Source of the DNA: Angelakisella massiliensis
Lineage (GTDB): Bacteria > Bacillota > Clostridia > Oscillospirales > Ruminococcaceae
Length of the DNA stretch: 64,000 nt
Assembly: GCF_900104675.1 (NCBI RefSeq)
Contig: NZ_LT629945.1
Location: forward strand, 2,718,756-2,782,755
Reading direction: 5' to 3'
The stretch's first letter is position 1. The number at the start of each line of letters is the position of its first letter. This document shows positions 25,714-34,375 of the stretch, one piece after another. The notes below the pieces were generated by a model. The model searched no databases and was not told where the DNA came from. It worked only from the letters and a program-made list of their open reading frames with translations. The position numbers and the translations under genes are program-made.

Positions 25714-26085
25714 TTACACATCCTCCGTTTCATTCTTCTTCGGCTTTTCAATTAGTATGGCGCTGTCAATCGCGCCCTCGATGATCGGCAGGTATTCTTC
25801 GGGGCAGAGTTTCAGCTTGTGGCTGACCCTTTGCCGCAGTTCGCTTTCCTCCCGCATGATCTCCGGGTTAAAGTAGCGTTCCACAGGAAGCCCGCAGGCT
25901 TTAATAAGCTGTATGACAACCGGCAGACTGGGAATGGCCCCGTCGTTTTCGATGTTGGCAAGATAGCGCCAGTCAATATTTATTTTCTCTGCCATTGCTT
26001 TGCGCGAAACGCGCTTTGCTTGCCGGGCCGCTTTCACATCCGCGCCGAAAGTTTCAAAGCCGGGACAATCTTCAATATTCGCCAT
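25714..26085 (-). CDS. XRE-family transcriptional regulator
   Basis: A 123-residue protein with an N-terminal helix-turn-helix (TFGADVKAARQAKRVSRKAMAEKINIDWRYLANIENDGAIPSLPVVIQLIKACGL) and a short C-terminal helical part. This is a typical repressor-like regulator of mobile elements and probably controls the divergent small genes or transfer functions. The frame is intact and the length is normal for the group. Confidence 0.85.
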   Translation of the reverse strand: MANIEDCPGFETFGADVKAARQAKRVSRKAMAEKINIDWRYLANIENDGAIPSLPVVIQLIKACGLPVERYFNPEIMREESELRQRVSHKLKLCPEEYLPIIEGAIDSAILIEKPKKNETEDV

Positions 26086-26229
26086 ATCGCACCTCCCACT
26101 TACATTGTATATTTCATACTCTGCCCGTGGAATGTTGGTATATGCACCTTTCTTAAAGTTTATATTTCACATTTTGTTTCTTTTATTCTTCGAGCAAAAG
26201 AATTATAATGTACCCTGTGGAGGTGTACT

Positions 26230-26415
26230 ATGGACTACATGACGTTGAAAGAGGCAGGCGAGAAATGGGGTGTGCCCCCACGATGGATAAACTACTATTG
26301 TGCTGCGGGACGCATCCCCGGCGCTGTAAAGATGGCGACGATCTGGCTCATTCCCAAAACTGCGGAAAAGCCGATTGACAGGCGTACAAAGAAAGGAAAG
26401 GCGGTTACTGAATAG
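26230..26415 (+). CDS. Small HTH DNA-binding protein (excisionase-like)
   Basis: A 61-residue protein with one MerR/excisionase-type helix-turn-helix (MDYMTLKEAGEKWGVPPRWINYYCAAGRIPGAVKMATIWLIPKTAEKP). A good ribosome site (GTGGAGGTG) precedes the ATG. It is divergent from the XRE gene at 25714. It resembles the small HTH proteins that Tn1549 relatives carry beside the mobilization genes. Confidence 0.7.
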   Translation: MDYMTLKEAGEKWGVPPRWINYYCAAGRIPGAVKMATIWLIPKTAEKPIDRRTKKGKAVTE

Positions 26416-26472
26416 TATAATGAAACCGGCGCATTTTGGATATGGTTTTGAAGAGAGAGAAAGCATGGTATT

Positions 26473-26900
26473 TTGTCACGGAAAAACTATAAGATGATAG
26501 ATGGCAGGCTGCTCCAGACCGATAAAAAGTATTCTCATCTGAAACAGAAAGAAAAGATTTACACATGGATGTATGAAGAAGCGAAACTTTATCATGACAG
26601 AAATGGAAAATGCCCGAAACAAAGACGAGGAAGCTGCTGCTGTATCAGCCGTATATGGTAGAATTGAAAAGGCCGGCATCTGGATTCTTTATGGTGAAGT
26701 CTCCAGACATTGGATAACTGCTGGTCTAATGCGCCTTTGAGTATGGGGTGATTGATTTTAATACCGGGGAGGTACGGCTTTTTGAGGAAAATATTCTGGG
26801 ATTTACATTTGGCGATTATTACATTTCCTGTAACTGCAAGGACACGGATGATGAAGATATGAGGAATATAGACTTGCTGATTTTCTACTGTCTTGAACGG
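26473..26900 (+). pseudogene. Broken gene of unknown function, in at least three frames
   Basis: A coherent start (SRKNYKMIDGRLLQTDKKYS, then KIYTWMYEEAKLYHDRNGK) runs into a frameshift near 26620. The second frame continues with ENARNKDEEAAAVSAVYGRI and EKAGIWILYGEV to a stop at about 26740. A third piece follows in another frame (VIDFNTGEVRLFEENILGFT, GDYYISCNCKDTDDED) to the stop at about 26907. Together they look like the remains of one or two genes of the element. No family was recognised. Confidence 0.5.
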
Positions 26901-27032
26901 TATTAGGACTGAATCTGCTGCGCGGAGTGCGGCAAGAGCGACCGGAGGGAGTACACACAGGCCCTGCCTGTGTGAAAAGCCATACCGCAAGGTGCATTCG
27001 CAAAAAAGAGGCCGCGCATTTTGCTGAGGCTT

Positions 27033-27055
27033 GGGGTGTCCCCAACAAGCAAAAC
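27033..27055. other. Candidate oriT, copy 2
   Basis: GGGGTGTCCCC followed by AACAAGCAAAACG, nearly the same as the site beside mobC at 25487. It is 25 nt from a perfect 15-bp inverted repeat at 27081-27115. Confidence 0.4.
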
Positions 27056-27080
27056 GAGAACGCCGCAGGCGGGCAAGTGG

Positions 27081-27115
27081 TGGATCAGAATATCCGTAAA
27101 GGATATTCTGATCCA
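27081..27115. repeat. Perfect 15-bp inverted repeat
   Basis: TGGATCAGAATATCC (27081-27095), a 5-nt loop GTAAA, and GGATATTCTGATCCA (27101-27115). There is no T-run, so it is not a terminator in either direction. It lies between the transfer and the resistance parts of the element. Confidence 0.7.
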
Positions 27116-27304
27116 TTGCTTGCCAGTATTATCGGGATGTTTTGACAACCGCTGTAATCGAAACATCCCAAACATTAAGAAGGTGTTAATTATTATTATC
27201 TTGATTTAATTCGTTTAAACCAATAATATAGATACATACACCATGAAAAGAAGCGAGTATCCCAATGACGGATGATTAAAATCCGAAAAGAAATCGCTTT
27301 GAAA

Positions 27305-27340
27305 CTACAGGGAAACTATAGACTGTTATGTTATCTTCTT
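27305..27340 (+). promoter_or_regulatory. Probable VanR-binding promoter of vanR-vanS
   Basis: CTACAGGGAAACTATAGAC (27305-27323) matches the repeats upstream of vanY at 29424 and 29446. It is followed by an AT-rich -10 region (TTATGTTATCTT). In vanB clusters phosphorylated VanR binds such sites and activates its own promoter. The vanR start is 35 nt further on. Confidence 0.7.
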
Positions 27341-27357
27341 AAAATGGAGGGATTTTT

Positions 27358-28017
27358 ATGTCGATACGAATTCTACTTGTCGAGGATGATGATCATATCT
27401 GTAATACAGTAAGGGCGTTTCTGGCTGAGGCAGGATATCAGGTGGATGCCTGCACAGATGGAAATGAGGCATACACCAAGTTTTACGAAAACACTTATCA
27501 ACTGGTTATTCTTGATATTATGCTGCCCGGTATGAACGGGCATGAACTTTTGCGTGAATTTCGTGCGAAAAATGATACTCCCATTCTGATGATGACAGCC
27601 CTGTCGGATGACGAAAACCAAATCCGGGCGTTTGATGCAGAGGCAGACGACTATGTAACAAAGCCATTCAAGATGCAGATTTTACTAAAGCGGGTGGAAG
27701 CCCTGCTGCGGCGCAGCGGTGCGCTGGCAAAGGAAATCCGTGTCGGCAGGCTGACACTTCTGCCGGAGGATTTCACGGTACTTTGTGACGGTACAGAGCT
27801 GCCCCTGACACGAAAAGAATTTGAAATCCTTTTGCTGCTGGTGCAGAACAAAGGCAGAACCTTAACGCATGAAATCATTTTGTCACGTATATGGGGATAT
27901 GACTTTGAGGGTGATGGCAGCACAGTCCACACTCATATCAAAAATTTGCGGGCCAAGCTGCCGGAAAATATCATCAAAACCATTCGCGGTGTAGGATACC
28001 GATTGGAGGAATCATAA
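27358..28017 (+). CDS. vanR: Response regulator VanR (vanB type)
   Basis: A 219-residue OmpR-class regulator of the inducible vancomycin-resistance operon. The receiver domain has the acidic pocket in LVEDDD, the phospho-acceptor Asp53 in LVILDIMLPG and the conserved Lys in VTKPF. The C-terminal winged helix (LPLTRKEFEILLLLVQNKGRTLTHE, GDGSTVHTHIKNLRAKL) binds DNA. The sequence reads as VanR of the vanB class, with a few substitutions compared with the version I know. GGAGG precedes the ATG, and vanS follows at once. Confidence 0.96.
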   Translation: MSIRILLVEDDDHICNTVRAFLAEAGYQVDACTDGNEAYTKFYENTYQLVILDIMLPGMNGHELLREFRAKNDTPILMMTALSDDENQIRAFDAEADDYVTKPFKMQILLKRVEALLRRSGALAKEIRVGRLTLLPEDFTVLCDGTELPLTRKEFEILLLLVQNKGRTLTHEIILSRIWGYDFEGDGSTVHTHIKNLRAKLPENIIKTIRGVGYRLEES

Positions 28018-28019
28018 TA

Positions 28020-29363
28020 ATGGAAAGAAAAGGGATTTTCATTAAGGTTTTTTCCTATACGATCATTGTCCTGCTACTGCTTGTCGGTGTAACAGCAACA
28101 CTGTTTGCACAGCAATTTGTGTCTTATTTCAGAGTGATGGAATTACAGCAAACAGTAAAATCCTATCAGCCATTGGTGGAACTGATTCAGAATAGCGATA
28201 GGCTTGATATTCAAGAGGTGGCAGGGCTGTTTCACTACAATAACCAATCCTTTGAGTTTTATATTGAAGATAAAGAGGGAAGCGTACTCTATGCCACACC
28301 AAATGCCAATACATCAAATAGTTTTAGACCCGACTTTCTTTATGTGGTACATAGAGATGATAATATTTCGATTGTTGCTCAAAGCAAGGCAGGTGTGGGA
28401 TTGCTTTATCAAGGGCTGACAATTCGGGGAATTGTTATGATTGCGATAATGGTTGTATTCAGCCTTTTATGCGCGTATATCTTTGCGCGGCAAATGACAA
28501 CGCCGATCAAAGCCTTAGCGGACAGTGCGAATAAAATGGCAAACCTGAAAGATGTACCGCCGCCGCTGGAGCGAAAGGATGAGCTTGGCGCACTGGCTCA
28601 TGATATGCATTCCATGTATGTCAGGCTGAAAGAAACCATCGCAAGGCTGGAGGATGAAATCGCAAGGGAACATGAGTTGGAGGAAACACAGCGATATTTC
28701 TTTGCGGCAGCTTCTCATGAGCTAAAAACGCCCATCGCGGCTACAAGCGTTCTGTTGGAGGGAATGCTTGAAAATATCGGTGACTACAAAGATCATTCTA
28801 AGTATCTGCGCGAATGCATCAAAATGATGGATAGGCAGGGCAAAATCATTTCCGAAATACTGGAGCTTGTCAGCCTGAATGATGGGAGAATCGTACCCAT
28901 AGCTGAACCGTTGGACATAGGGCGCACGGTTGCCGAGTTGCTGCCCGATTTTCAAACCTTGGCAGAGGCAAACAACCAGCGGTTCGTCACAGATATTCCA
29001 GCCGGGCAAATTGTCCTGTCCGATCCGAGGCTGCTCCAAAAGGCACTATCCAATGTCATATTGAATGCAGTTCAGAACACGCCGCAGGGAGGCGAGGTAC
29101 GGATATGGAGTGAGCCTGGTGCTGAAAAATGCCGCCTTTTTGTTTTGAACATGGGCGTTCACATTGATGATACTGCGCTTCCAAGGCTGTTCACCCCATT
29201 CTATCGCATTGATCAGGCGCGAAGCAGAAAAAGTGGGCGAAGCGGTTTAGGACTTGCCATCGTACAAAAAACGCTGGATGCCATGAGCCTCCAGTATGCG
29301 CTGGAAAACACCTCGGATGGCGTTTTGTTCTGGCTGGATTTACCGCTCACATCAACATTGTAA
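28020..29363 (+). CDS. vanS: Sensor histidine kinase VanS (vanB type)
   Basis: A 447-residue membrane kinase, the exact length of vanB-type VanS. Two membrane helices (about residues 10-32 and 133-157) flank an extracytoplasmic sensor loop. Next come a HAMP linker, the phospho-accepting His233 in AASHELKTPIAA and an ATPase domain with NVILNAVQNTP, a degenerate G1 box and SGLGLAIVQKTL. It senses vancomycin and controls VanR. It starts 2 nt after vanR, and its ribosome site lies inside the end of vanR. Confidence 0.96.
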   Translation: MERKGIFIKVFSYTIIVLLLLVGVTATLFAQQFVSYFRVMELQQTVKSYQPLVELIQNSDRLDIQEVAGLFHYNNQSFEFYIEDKEGSVLYATPNANTSNSFRPDFLYVVHRDDNISIVAQSKAGVGLLYQGLTIRGIVMIAIMVVFSLLCAYIFARQMTTPIKALADSANKMANLKDVPPPLERKDELGALAHDMHSMYVRLKETIARLEDEIAREHELEETQRYFFAAASHELKTPIAATSVLLEGMLENIGDYKDHSKYLRECIKMMDRQGKIISEILELVSLNDGRIVPIAEPLDIGRTVAELLPDFQTLAEANNQRFVTDIPAGQIVLSDPRLLQKALSNVILNAVQNTPQGGEVRIWSEPGAEKCRLFVLNMGVHIDDTALPRLFTPFYRIDQARSRKSGRSGLGLAIVQKTLDAMSLQYALENTSDGVLFWLDLPLTSTL

Positions 29364-29386
29364 ATATTTAAAACTTAAATGATTTT

Positions 29387-29419
29387 GACCGACAGGTATA
29401 ACCCTGCCGGTCTTTTTTT
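29387..29419 (+). terminator. Terminator after vanS
   Basis: GACCG-CAGG pairs with CCTG-CGGTC and is followed by seven T. It separates the regulatory from the resistance transcript. Confidence 0.85.
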
Positions 29420-29423
29420 GCTG

Positions 29424-29478
29424 CTACAGGAAAACTACAGACTGGCTACAGGGAAAGTACAGATGCGCTTGCCATAAT
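29424..29478 (+). promoter_or_regulatory. VanR-dependent promoter of the resistance genes (vanY promoter)
   Basis: Two direct repeats, CTACAGGAAAACTACAGAC (29424-29442) and CTACAGGGAAAGTACAGAT (29446-29464), are followed by CATAAT (29473-29478). The repeats match the element before vanR. The spacing places the second repeat over the -35 position, as for activated OmpR-type promoters. Confidence 0.8.
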
Positions 29479-29533
29479 AACAATCGTACCAGCCACAAAT
29501 CGTAGTTTTATTGCAAAGGAGGCATTCGATCAA

Positions 29534-30340
29534 ATGGAAAAAAGCAACTATCATTCCAATGCGGATCATCACAAACGGCATATGAAACAATCCGTGGAAA
29601 AGCGGGCTTTTCTATGTGCGTTCATTATTTCGTTCACAGTCTGCACGCTGTTTTTGGGGTGGAGACTGGCTTCCGTATTGGAGGCAACACAGATACCGCC
29701 CATCCCTGCAACTCATACAGGCAGCAGCACTGACGTAGTGGAGAATTTGGAGGAAAACGCTCTTGCCACCGCCAAAGAACAGGGAGATGAACAGGAATGG
29801 AGCCTGATTTTAGTGAACAGGCAGAACCCCATCCCCGCACAGTACGATGTGGAGCTTGAGCAACTATCAAATGGTGAGCGGATAGATATTCGGATTTCTC
29901 CCTATCTTCAAGATTTGTTTGATGCCGCAAGAACTGATGGAGTTTACCCGATTGTCGCATCCGGATACCGAACAACAGAAAAACAGCAAGAAATTATGGA
30001 TGAAAAAATTGCCGAATATAAGGCGAAAGGCTACACCTCTGCACAGGCTAAAGCGGAAGCAGAAACTTGGGTGGCCGTGCCGGGAACGAGCGAGCATCAG
30101 CTTGGTCTTGCTGTGGATATCAATGCGGACGGAATTCATTCAACAGGCAACGAGGTTTATAGATGGCTGGATGAAAACAGCTATCGTTTTGGTTTTATTC
30201 GTCGCTACCCACCAGACAAGACAGAGATAACCGGTGTGAGCAACGAGCCGTGGCATTACCGATATGTTGGCATCGAAGCTGCCACAGAGATGTACAACCA
30301 AGGGGTTTGCCTTGAGGAATATTTAAAACCAGAAAAATGA
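29534..30340 (+). CDS. vanY: D-Ala-D-Ala carboxypeptidase VanY (vanB type)
   Basis: A 268-residue membrane-anchored zinc carboxypeptidase that removes the terminal D-Ala from late peptidoglycan precursors, lowering the number of vancomycin targets. It has one N-terminal helix (about residues 25-44), then the M15 metal motif SEHQLGLAVDIN and EPWHYRY, and the SGYRTTEKQQ substrate loop. The length equals that of vanB-cluster VanY. AAAGGAGG precedes the ATG. It is the first gene of the resistance transcript. Confidence 0.96.
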   Translation: MEKSNYHSNADHHKRHMKQSVEKRAFLCAFIISFTVCTLFLGWRLASVLEATQIPPIPATHTGSSTDVVENLEENALATAKEQGDEQEWSLILVNRQNPIPAQYDVELEQLSNGERIDIRISPYLQDLFDAARTDGVYPIVASGYRTTEKQQEIMDEKIAEYKAKGYTSAQAKAEAETWVAVPGTSEHQLGLAVDINADGIHSTGNEVYRWLDENSYRFGFIRRYPPDKTEITGVSNEPWHYRYVGIEAATEMYNQGVCLEEYLKPEK

Positions 30341-30357
30341 GAAAAGGATGTTATGTT

Positions 30358-31185
30358 ATGGACAGAAAAAGATTGACACAGCGTTTCCCGTTCCTGCTTC
30401 CAATGAGACGGGCGCAGAGAAAAATGTGCTTTTATGCGGGAATGAGATTTGACGGCTGTCGCTATGCGCAGACGATAGGGGAAAAATCGCTTTCCCATTT
30501 GCTCTTTGAAACGGATTGCGCATTATACAACCACAATACCGGATTTGACATGATATACCAGGAAAACAAGGTGTTCAACTTAAAGCTGGCAGCAAAGACC
30601 TTAAACGGCTTATTGATAAGACCGGGGGAAACCTTTTCTTTCTGGTGGCTGGTACGCCATGCGGACAAAGATACCCCCTATAAAGACGGCCTTACGGTGA
30701 CCAATGGTAAACTCACCACCATGTCGGGCGGCGGTATGTGCCAGATGAGCAATTTACTATTTTGGATGTTCCTGCATACGCCATTGACAATTATCCAGCG
30801 CAGAGGTCACGAAGTAAAGGAGTTTCCAGAGCCAAACAGTGACGAGATTAAAGGGGTGGATGCAACCATTTCAGAGGGCTGGATTGATTTAAAAGTGCGA
30901 AACGATACCGACTGCACCTACCAAATATGGGTGACCTTAGATGATGAGAAAATCATCGGTCAGGTGTCCGCCGACAAAGAGCCCCAAGCATTATACAAAA
31001 TTACAAATGGCAGTATCCAGTATGTCCGTGAAAGTGGCGGGATTTATGAATATGCCCAGGTTAAACGGATGCAAGTTGCCTTAGGTACCGGGGAAATAAT
31101 AGATTGCAAGCTGCTTTATACAAACAAATGCAAAATCTGTTATCCCCTCCCGGAAAGTGTGGATATTCAGGAGGAGAACCAATGA
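30358..31185 (+). CDS. vanW: VanW family protein
   Basis: A 275-residue protein found in vanB and vanG clusters, of unknown biochemical role. The start is ATG 30358, nine bases after AAAAGGA, which gives the usual N-terminus MDRKRLTQRFPFLLPMRRAQ; an upstream ATG at 30337 overlaps the vanY stop. The VanW domain (LIRPGETFSFWWLVRHADKD, GGGMCQMSNLLFWMFLHTPL) is intact. It overlaps vanH by 4 nt. Confidence 0.95.
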   Translation: MDRKRLTQRFPFLLPMRRAQRKMCFYAGMRFDGCRYAQTIGEKSLSHLLFETDCALYNHNTGFDMIYQENKVFNLKLAAKTLNGLLIRPGETFSFWWLVRHADKDTPYKDGLTVTNGKLTTMSGGGMCQMSNLLFWMFLHTPLTIIQRRGHEVKEFPEPNSDEIKGVDATISEGWIDLKVRNDTDCTYQIWVTLDDEKIIGQVSADKEPQALYKITNGSIQYVRESGGIYEYAQVKRMQVALGTGEIIDCKLLYTNKCKICYPLPESVDIQEENQ

Positions 31186-32153
31186 GAAAAAGTGTGGGCA
31201 TTACTGTTTTTGGATGCGAACAGGATGAGGCAAATGCTTTCCGCGCTTTATCGCCGGATTTTCATATTATCCCTACGCTGATTAGCGATGCGATATCGGC
31301 AGACAACGCAAAATTGGCCGCTGGCAATCAATGCGTTAGCGTAGGCCATAAGTCCGAGGTTTCCGAGGCGACAATTCTTGCGCTGAGAAAGGTCGGGGTA
31401 AAATACATTTCTACCCGCAGCATCGGCTGCGATCACATTGATACGACTGCCGCCGAGAGAATGGGAATCTCGGTTGGCACGGTTGCGTATTCGCCGGACA
31501 GCGTTGCGGATTATGCTTTGATGCTGATGCTGATGGCCATACGGGGTGCAAAACCCACCATGCACGCCGTGGCGCAACAAGATTTCAGATTGGATCGTAT
31601 CCGGGGGAAAGAACTGGGGGATATGACTGTGGGAGTTATTGGAACCGGCCATATCGGGCAAGCGGTCGTCAAAAGGCTGCGGGGATTTGGATGCCATGTG
31701 CTGGCCTATGATAACAGCCGAAAAATGGATGCAGATTATGTCCAGCTTGATGAGCTTCTAAAAAACAGCGATATTGTTACGCTCCATGTGCCGCTTTGTG
31801 CGGATACCCGCCATCTGATCGGTCAGAAGCAAATTGGAGAGATGAAGCAAGGCGCATTTTTAATCAACACCGGGCGCGGAGCGCTTGTCGATACCGGGGC
31901 GCTGGTGGAGGCGTTGGAAAGCGGAAAGCTGGGTGGTGCGGCACTGGATGTGTTGGAGGGCGAGGATCAGTTTGTTTATACCGATTGCTCGCAGAAAGTG
32001 CTTGACCATCCCTTTTTGTCGCAGCTTTTAAGGATGCCGAATGTGATCATCACACCCCATACGGCGTACTACACTGAGCGTGTGCTGCAGGATACTACAG
32101 AAAAAACAATCAGGAATTGTCTCAATTTTGAAAGGAGTTTACAGCATGAATAG
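31182..32153 (+). CDS. vanH: D-lactate dehydrogenase VanH (vanB type)
   Basis: A 323-residue enzyme reducing pyruvate to D-lactate, the substrate for VanB. It belongs to the D-2-hydroxyacid dehydrogenase family: NAD-binding GVIGTGHIGQ, the catalytic Arg in NTGRGALVDT, the acid in the ALDVLEGE region and the His in TPHTAYYT. The start is ATG 31182 after AGGAGGAG, overlapping the end of vanW by 4 nt, and its own stop overlaps the start of vanB by 8 nt: a tightly coupled operon. Confidence 0.96.
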   Translation: MRKSVGITVFGCEQDEANAFRALSPDFHIIPTLISDAISADNAKLAAGNQCVSVGHKSEVSEATILALRKVGVKYISTRSIGCDHIDTTAAERMGISVGTVAYSPDSVADYALMLMLMAIRGAKPTMHAVAQQDFRLDRIRGKELGDMTVGVIGTGHIGQAVVKRLRGFGCHVLAYDNSRKMDADYVQLDELLKNSDIVTLHVPLCADTRHLIGQKQIGEMKQGAFLINTGRGALVDTGALVEALESGKLGGAALDVLEGEDQFVYTDCSQKVLDHPFLSQLLRMPNVIITPHTAYYTERVLQDTTEKTIRNCLNFERSLQHE

Positions 32154-33174
32154 AATAAAAGTCGCAATCATCTTCGGCGGTTGCTCGGAGGAACATGATG
32201 TGTCGGTAAAATCCGCAATAGAAATTGCTGCGAACATTGATACGGAAAAATTCGATCCGCACTACATCGGAATTACAAAAAACGGTGTATGGAAGCTATG
32301 CAAGAAGCCATGTACGGAATGGGAAGCCGACAGTCTCCCCGCCATACTCTCCCCGGATAGGAAAACGCATGGGCTGCTTGTCATGAAAGAAAGCGAATAC
32401 GAAACACGGCGTATTGATGTGGCTTTCCCGGTTTTGCATGGCAAATGCGGGGAGGATGGTGCGATACAGGGGCTGTTTGTATTGTCTGGTATCCCCTATG
32501 TGGGCTGTGATATTCAAAGCTCCGCAGTTTGCATGGACAAATCACTGGCCTACATTCTTACAAAAAATGCGGGCATCGCCGTTCCCGAATTTCAAATGAT
32601 TGATAAAGGTGACAAGCCGGAGGCGGGTGCGCTTACCTACCCTGTCTTTGTGAAGCCGGCACGGTCAGGTTCGTCCTTTGGCGTAACCAAAGTAAACGGT
32701 ACGGAAGAACTTAACGCTGCGATAGAAGCGGCAGGACAATATGATGGAAAAATCTTAATTGAGCAAGCGATTTCGGGCTGTGAGGTCGGGTGTGCGGTCA
32801 TGGGGAACGAGGATGATTTGATTGTCGGCGAAGTGGATCAAATCCGGCTGAGCCACGGTATCTTCCGCATCCATCAGGAAAACGAGCCGGAAAAAGGCTC
32901 AGAAAATGCGATGATTACAGTTCCCGCAGACATTCCGGTCGAGGAACGAAATCGGGTGCAGGAAACGGCAAAGAAAGTATATCGGGTGCTTGGATGCAGA
33001 GGGCTTGCCCGTGTTGATCTTTTTTTGCAGGAGGATGGCGGCATCGTTCTAAATGAGGTCAATACCCTGCCCGGTTTTACATCGTACAGCCGCTACCCAC
33101 GTATGGTGGCCGCCGCAGGAATCACGCTTCCTGCACTGATTGACAGCCTGATTACATTGGCGTTAAAGAGGTGA
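32146..33174 (+). CDS. vanB: D-alanine-D-lactate ligase VanB
   Basis: A 342-residue ATP-grasp ligase that joins D-Ala to D-lactate, producing precursors with low affinity for vancomycin. It begins MNRIKVAIIFGGCSEEHDVSV, with the ligase motifs VFVKPARSGSSFGV, ILIEQAISGCEVGCAV and EVNTLPGFTSYSRYP. It reads as VanB and not VanA, VanD or VanG, and differs at scattered positions from the VanB I recall, so it may be a separate allele. The start is ATG 32146 after AAAGGAG, within the end of vanH. Confidence 0.96.
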   Translation: MNRIKVAIIFGGCSEEHDVSVKSAIEIAANIDTEKFDPHYIGITKNGVWKLCKKPCTEWEADSLPAILSPDRKTHGLLVMKESEYETRRIDVAFPVLHGKCGEDGAIQGLFVLSGIPYVGCDIQSSAVCMDKSLAYILTKNAGIAVPEFQMIDKGDKPEAGALTYPVFVKPARSGSSFGVTKVNGTEELNAAIEAAGQYDGKILIEQAISGCEVGCAVMGNEDDLIVGEVDQIRLSHGIFRIHQENEPEKGSENAMITVPADIPVEERNRVQETAKKVYRVLGCRGLARVDLFLQEDGGIVLNEVNTLPGFTSYSRYPRMVAAAGITLPALIDSLITLALKR

Positions 33175-33179
33175 TAAGT

Positions 33180-33788
33180 ATGGAAAATGGTTTTTTGTTT
33201 TTAGATGAAATGTTGCATGGCGTCCGTTGGGATGCCAAGTACGCCACATGGGATAACTTCACAGGAAAACCGGTGGATGGGTATGAGGTGAATCGCATCA
33301 TCGGCACAAAGGCCGTGGCGTTTGCTCTGCGCGAGGCACAAATCCATGCGGCTGCGCTTGGCTATGGCTTGCTTTTATGGGATGGATATCGGCCAAGAAC
33401 TGCGGTGGACTGCTTCCTGCGTTGGGCAGCGCAACCGGAGGACAACCTCACAAAAGAAAAATTTTACCCCAATATAGAGCGAGCCGAGTTGATTACAAAG
33501 GGTTATGTGGCCTCACAATCCAGCCATAGCCGTGGAAGCGCAATTGATCTTACGCTCTACCACCTGGATACAGGGGAACTTGTTTCAATGGGAAGTAACT
33601 TCGATTTTATGGACGAACGGTCGCATCATACAGCAAAAGGGATAGGGGATGCAGAGGCACAAAATCGAAGATGCTTGCGTAAAATCATGGAAAGCAGCGG
33701 ATTTCAGTCTTATCGCTTTGAATGGTGGCACTATAAGTTGATTGATGAGCCATACCCCGATACCTATTTTAATTTTGCCGTTTCATAA
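33180..33788 (+). CDS. vanX: D-Ala-D-Ala dipeptidase VanX (vanB type)
   Basis: A 202-residue zinc dipeptidase that destroys D-Ala-D-Ala so that only D-Ala-D-Lac precursors are made. Metal ligands His116 and Asp123 (SSHSRGSAID) and His184 (EWWHY), catalytic Glu181 and substrate Arg71 (GYRPRT) are all present. The start is ATG 33180 with GAGGTGA upstream; GTG 33171 in the same frame is less likely. It is the last gene of the operon, six bases after vanB. Confidence 0.96.
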   Translation: MENGFLFLDEMLHGVRWDAKYATWDNFTGKPVDGYEVNRIIGTKAVAFALREAQIHAAALGYGLLLWDGYRPRTAVDCFLRWAAQPEDNLTKEKFYPNIERAELITKGYVASQSSHSRGSAIDLTLYHLDTGELVSMGSNFDFMDERSHHTAKGIGDAEAQNRRCLRKIMESSGFQSYRFEWWHYKLIDEPYPDTYFNFAVS

Positions 33789-33814
33789 TGAAAGTATTGG
33801 TTTTGTATCAGATT

Positions 33815-33885
33815 TTGGATTTGATAAAATCTATGCTGGTCATGGACAATCTTTTACTGGAAAGTGGTTAAAGCATCTTTTGTAA
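33815..33885 (+). pseudogene. C-terminal remnant of a metallo-beta-lactamase-fold protein
   Basis: One frame reads FGFDKIYAGHGQSFTGKWLKHLL before a stop. IYAGHG is the typical C-terminal His-containing loop of that fold. No upstream part exists because vanX ends just before it. Confidence 0.4.
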
Positions 33886-34375
33886 TACATTGCAAATTAT
33901 AGTATTCAATCTGCCCAGCGGCAGAAAAGAAAAAAACCGCTGTTGGGCAGACCTTTCCCACGCCCATTTTGTATTTTGCTGGCGGCGGTTTTGAGAAATC
34001 AAGGCCGCCGTTCTTTTCTGGCAGCAAAAGGTGTGGCGGCCCATAGGAGGATGCCGCTATGCTGTTTTGCTATTGCCATGCTCTAATCCACTTCCACCAC
34101 TCAAAAAAAGCCTTGCCCCTCCACAGGGCTATTCCGGTTATGAGTATGTACTATACCATGTAAATCAGCAGCATAGCAAAGCATTTTCTCGCCCGGTAGG
34201 TTTGCGACCTGCCGGGCGATTTTTGTCGTCTTTTGCGGCCCGGCTGTCCCCAAAAAAATTTTTTGAGAAATTTTCAAAAAGGAGGTATTTAGCGGGTAGC
34301 TGGCGGCCTTGTCAAAGTCTTGTTAGCGGAAAGGGAGAGAACCACCTAAGTCCCCCACAGAAAGGGGGTGAGAAG
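33886..34375. other. Gene-free stretch between the van operon and the sigma-like gene
   Basis: Contains an inverted repeat at 33911-33950 (CTGCCCAGCGG with CCGCTGTTGGGCAG, no T-run) and the terminator at 34189. An open frame from 34031 runs into the sigma-like gene but has no coding character before 34376. Confidence 0.4.
34189..34225 (+). terminator. Terminator downstream of the van operon
   Basis: CGCCCGG-AGGT pairs with ACCT-CCGGGCG over a 5-nt loop, followed by ATTTTTG. Confidence 0.75.

Noticed and set aside
27081..27115. Rho-independent terminator
   Set aside because: A perfect stem but no T-run on either side; kept only as an inverted repeat.
33911..33950. Terminator of the van operon
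   Set aside because: It has a good stem but is not followed by T residues; the better terminator is at 34189-34225.
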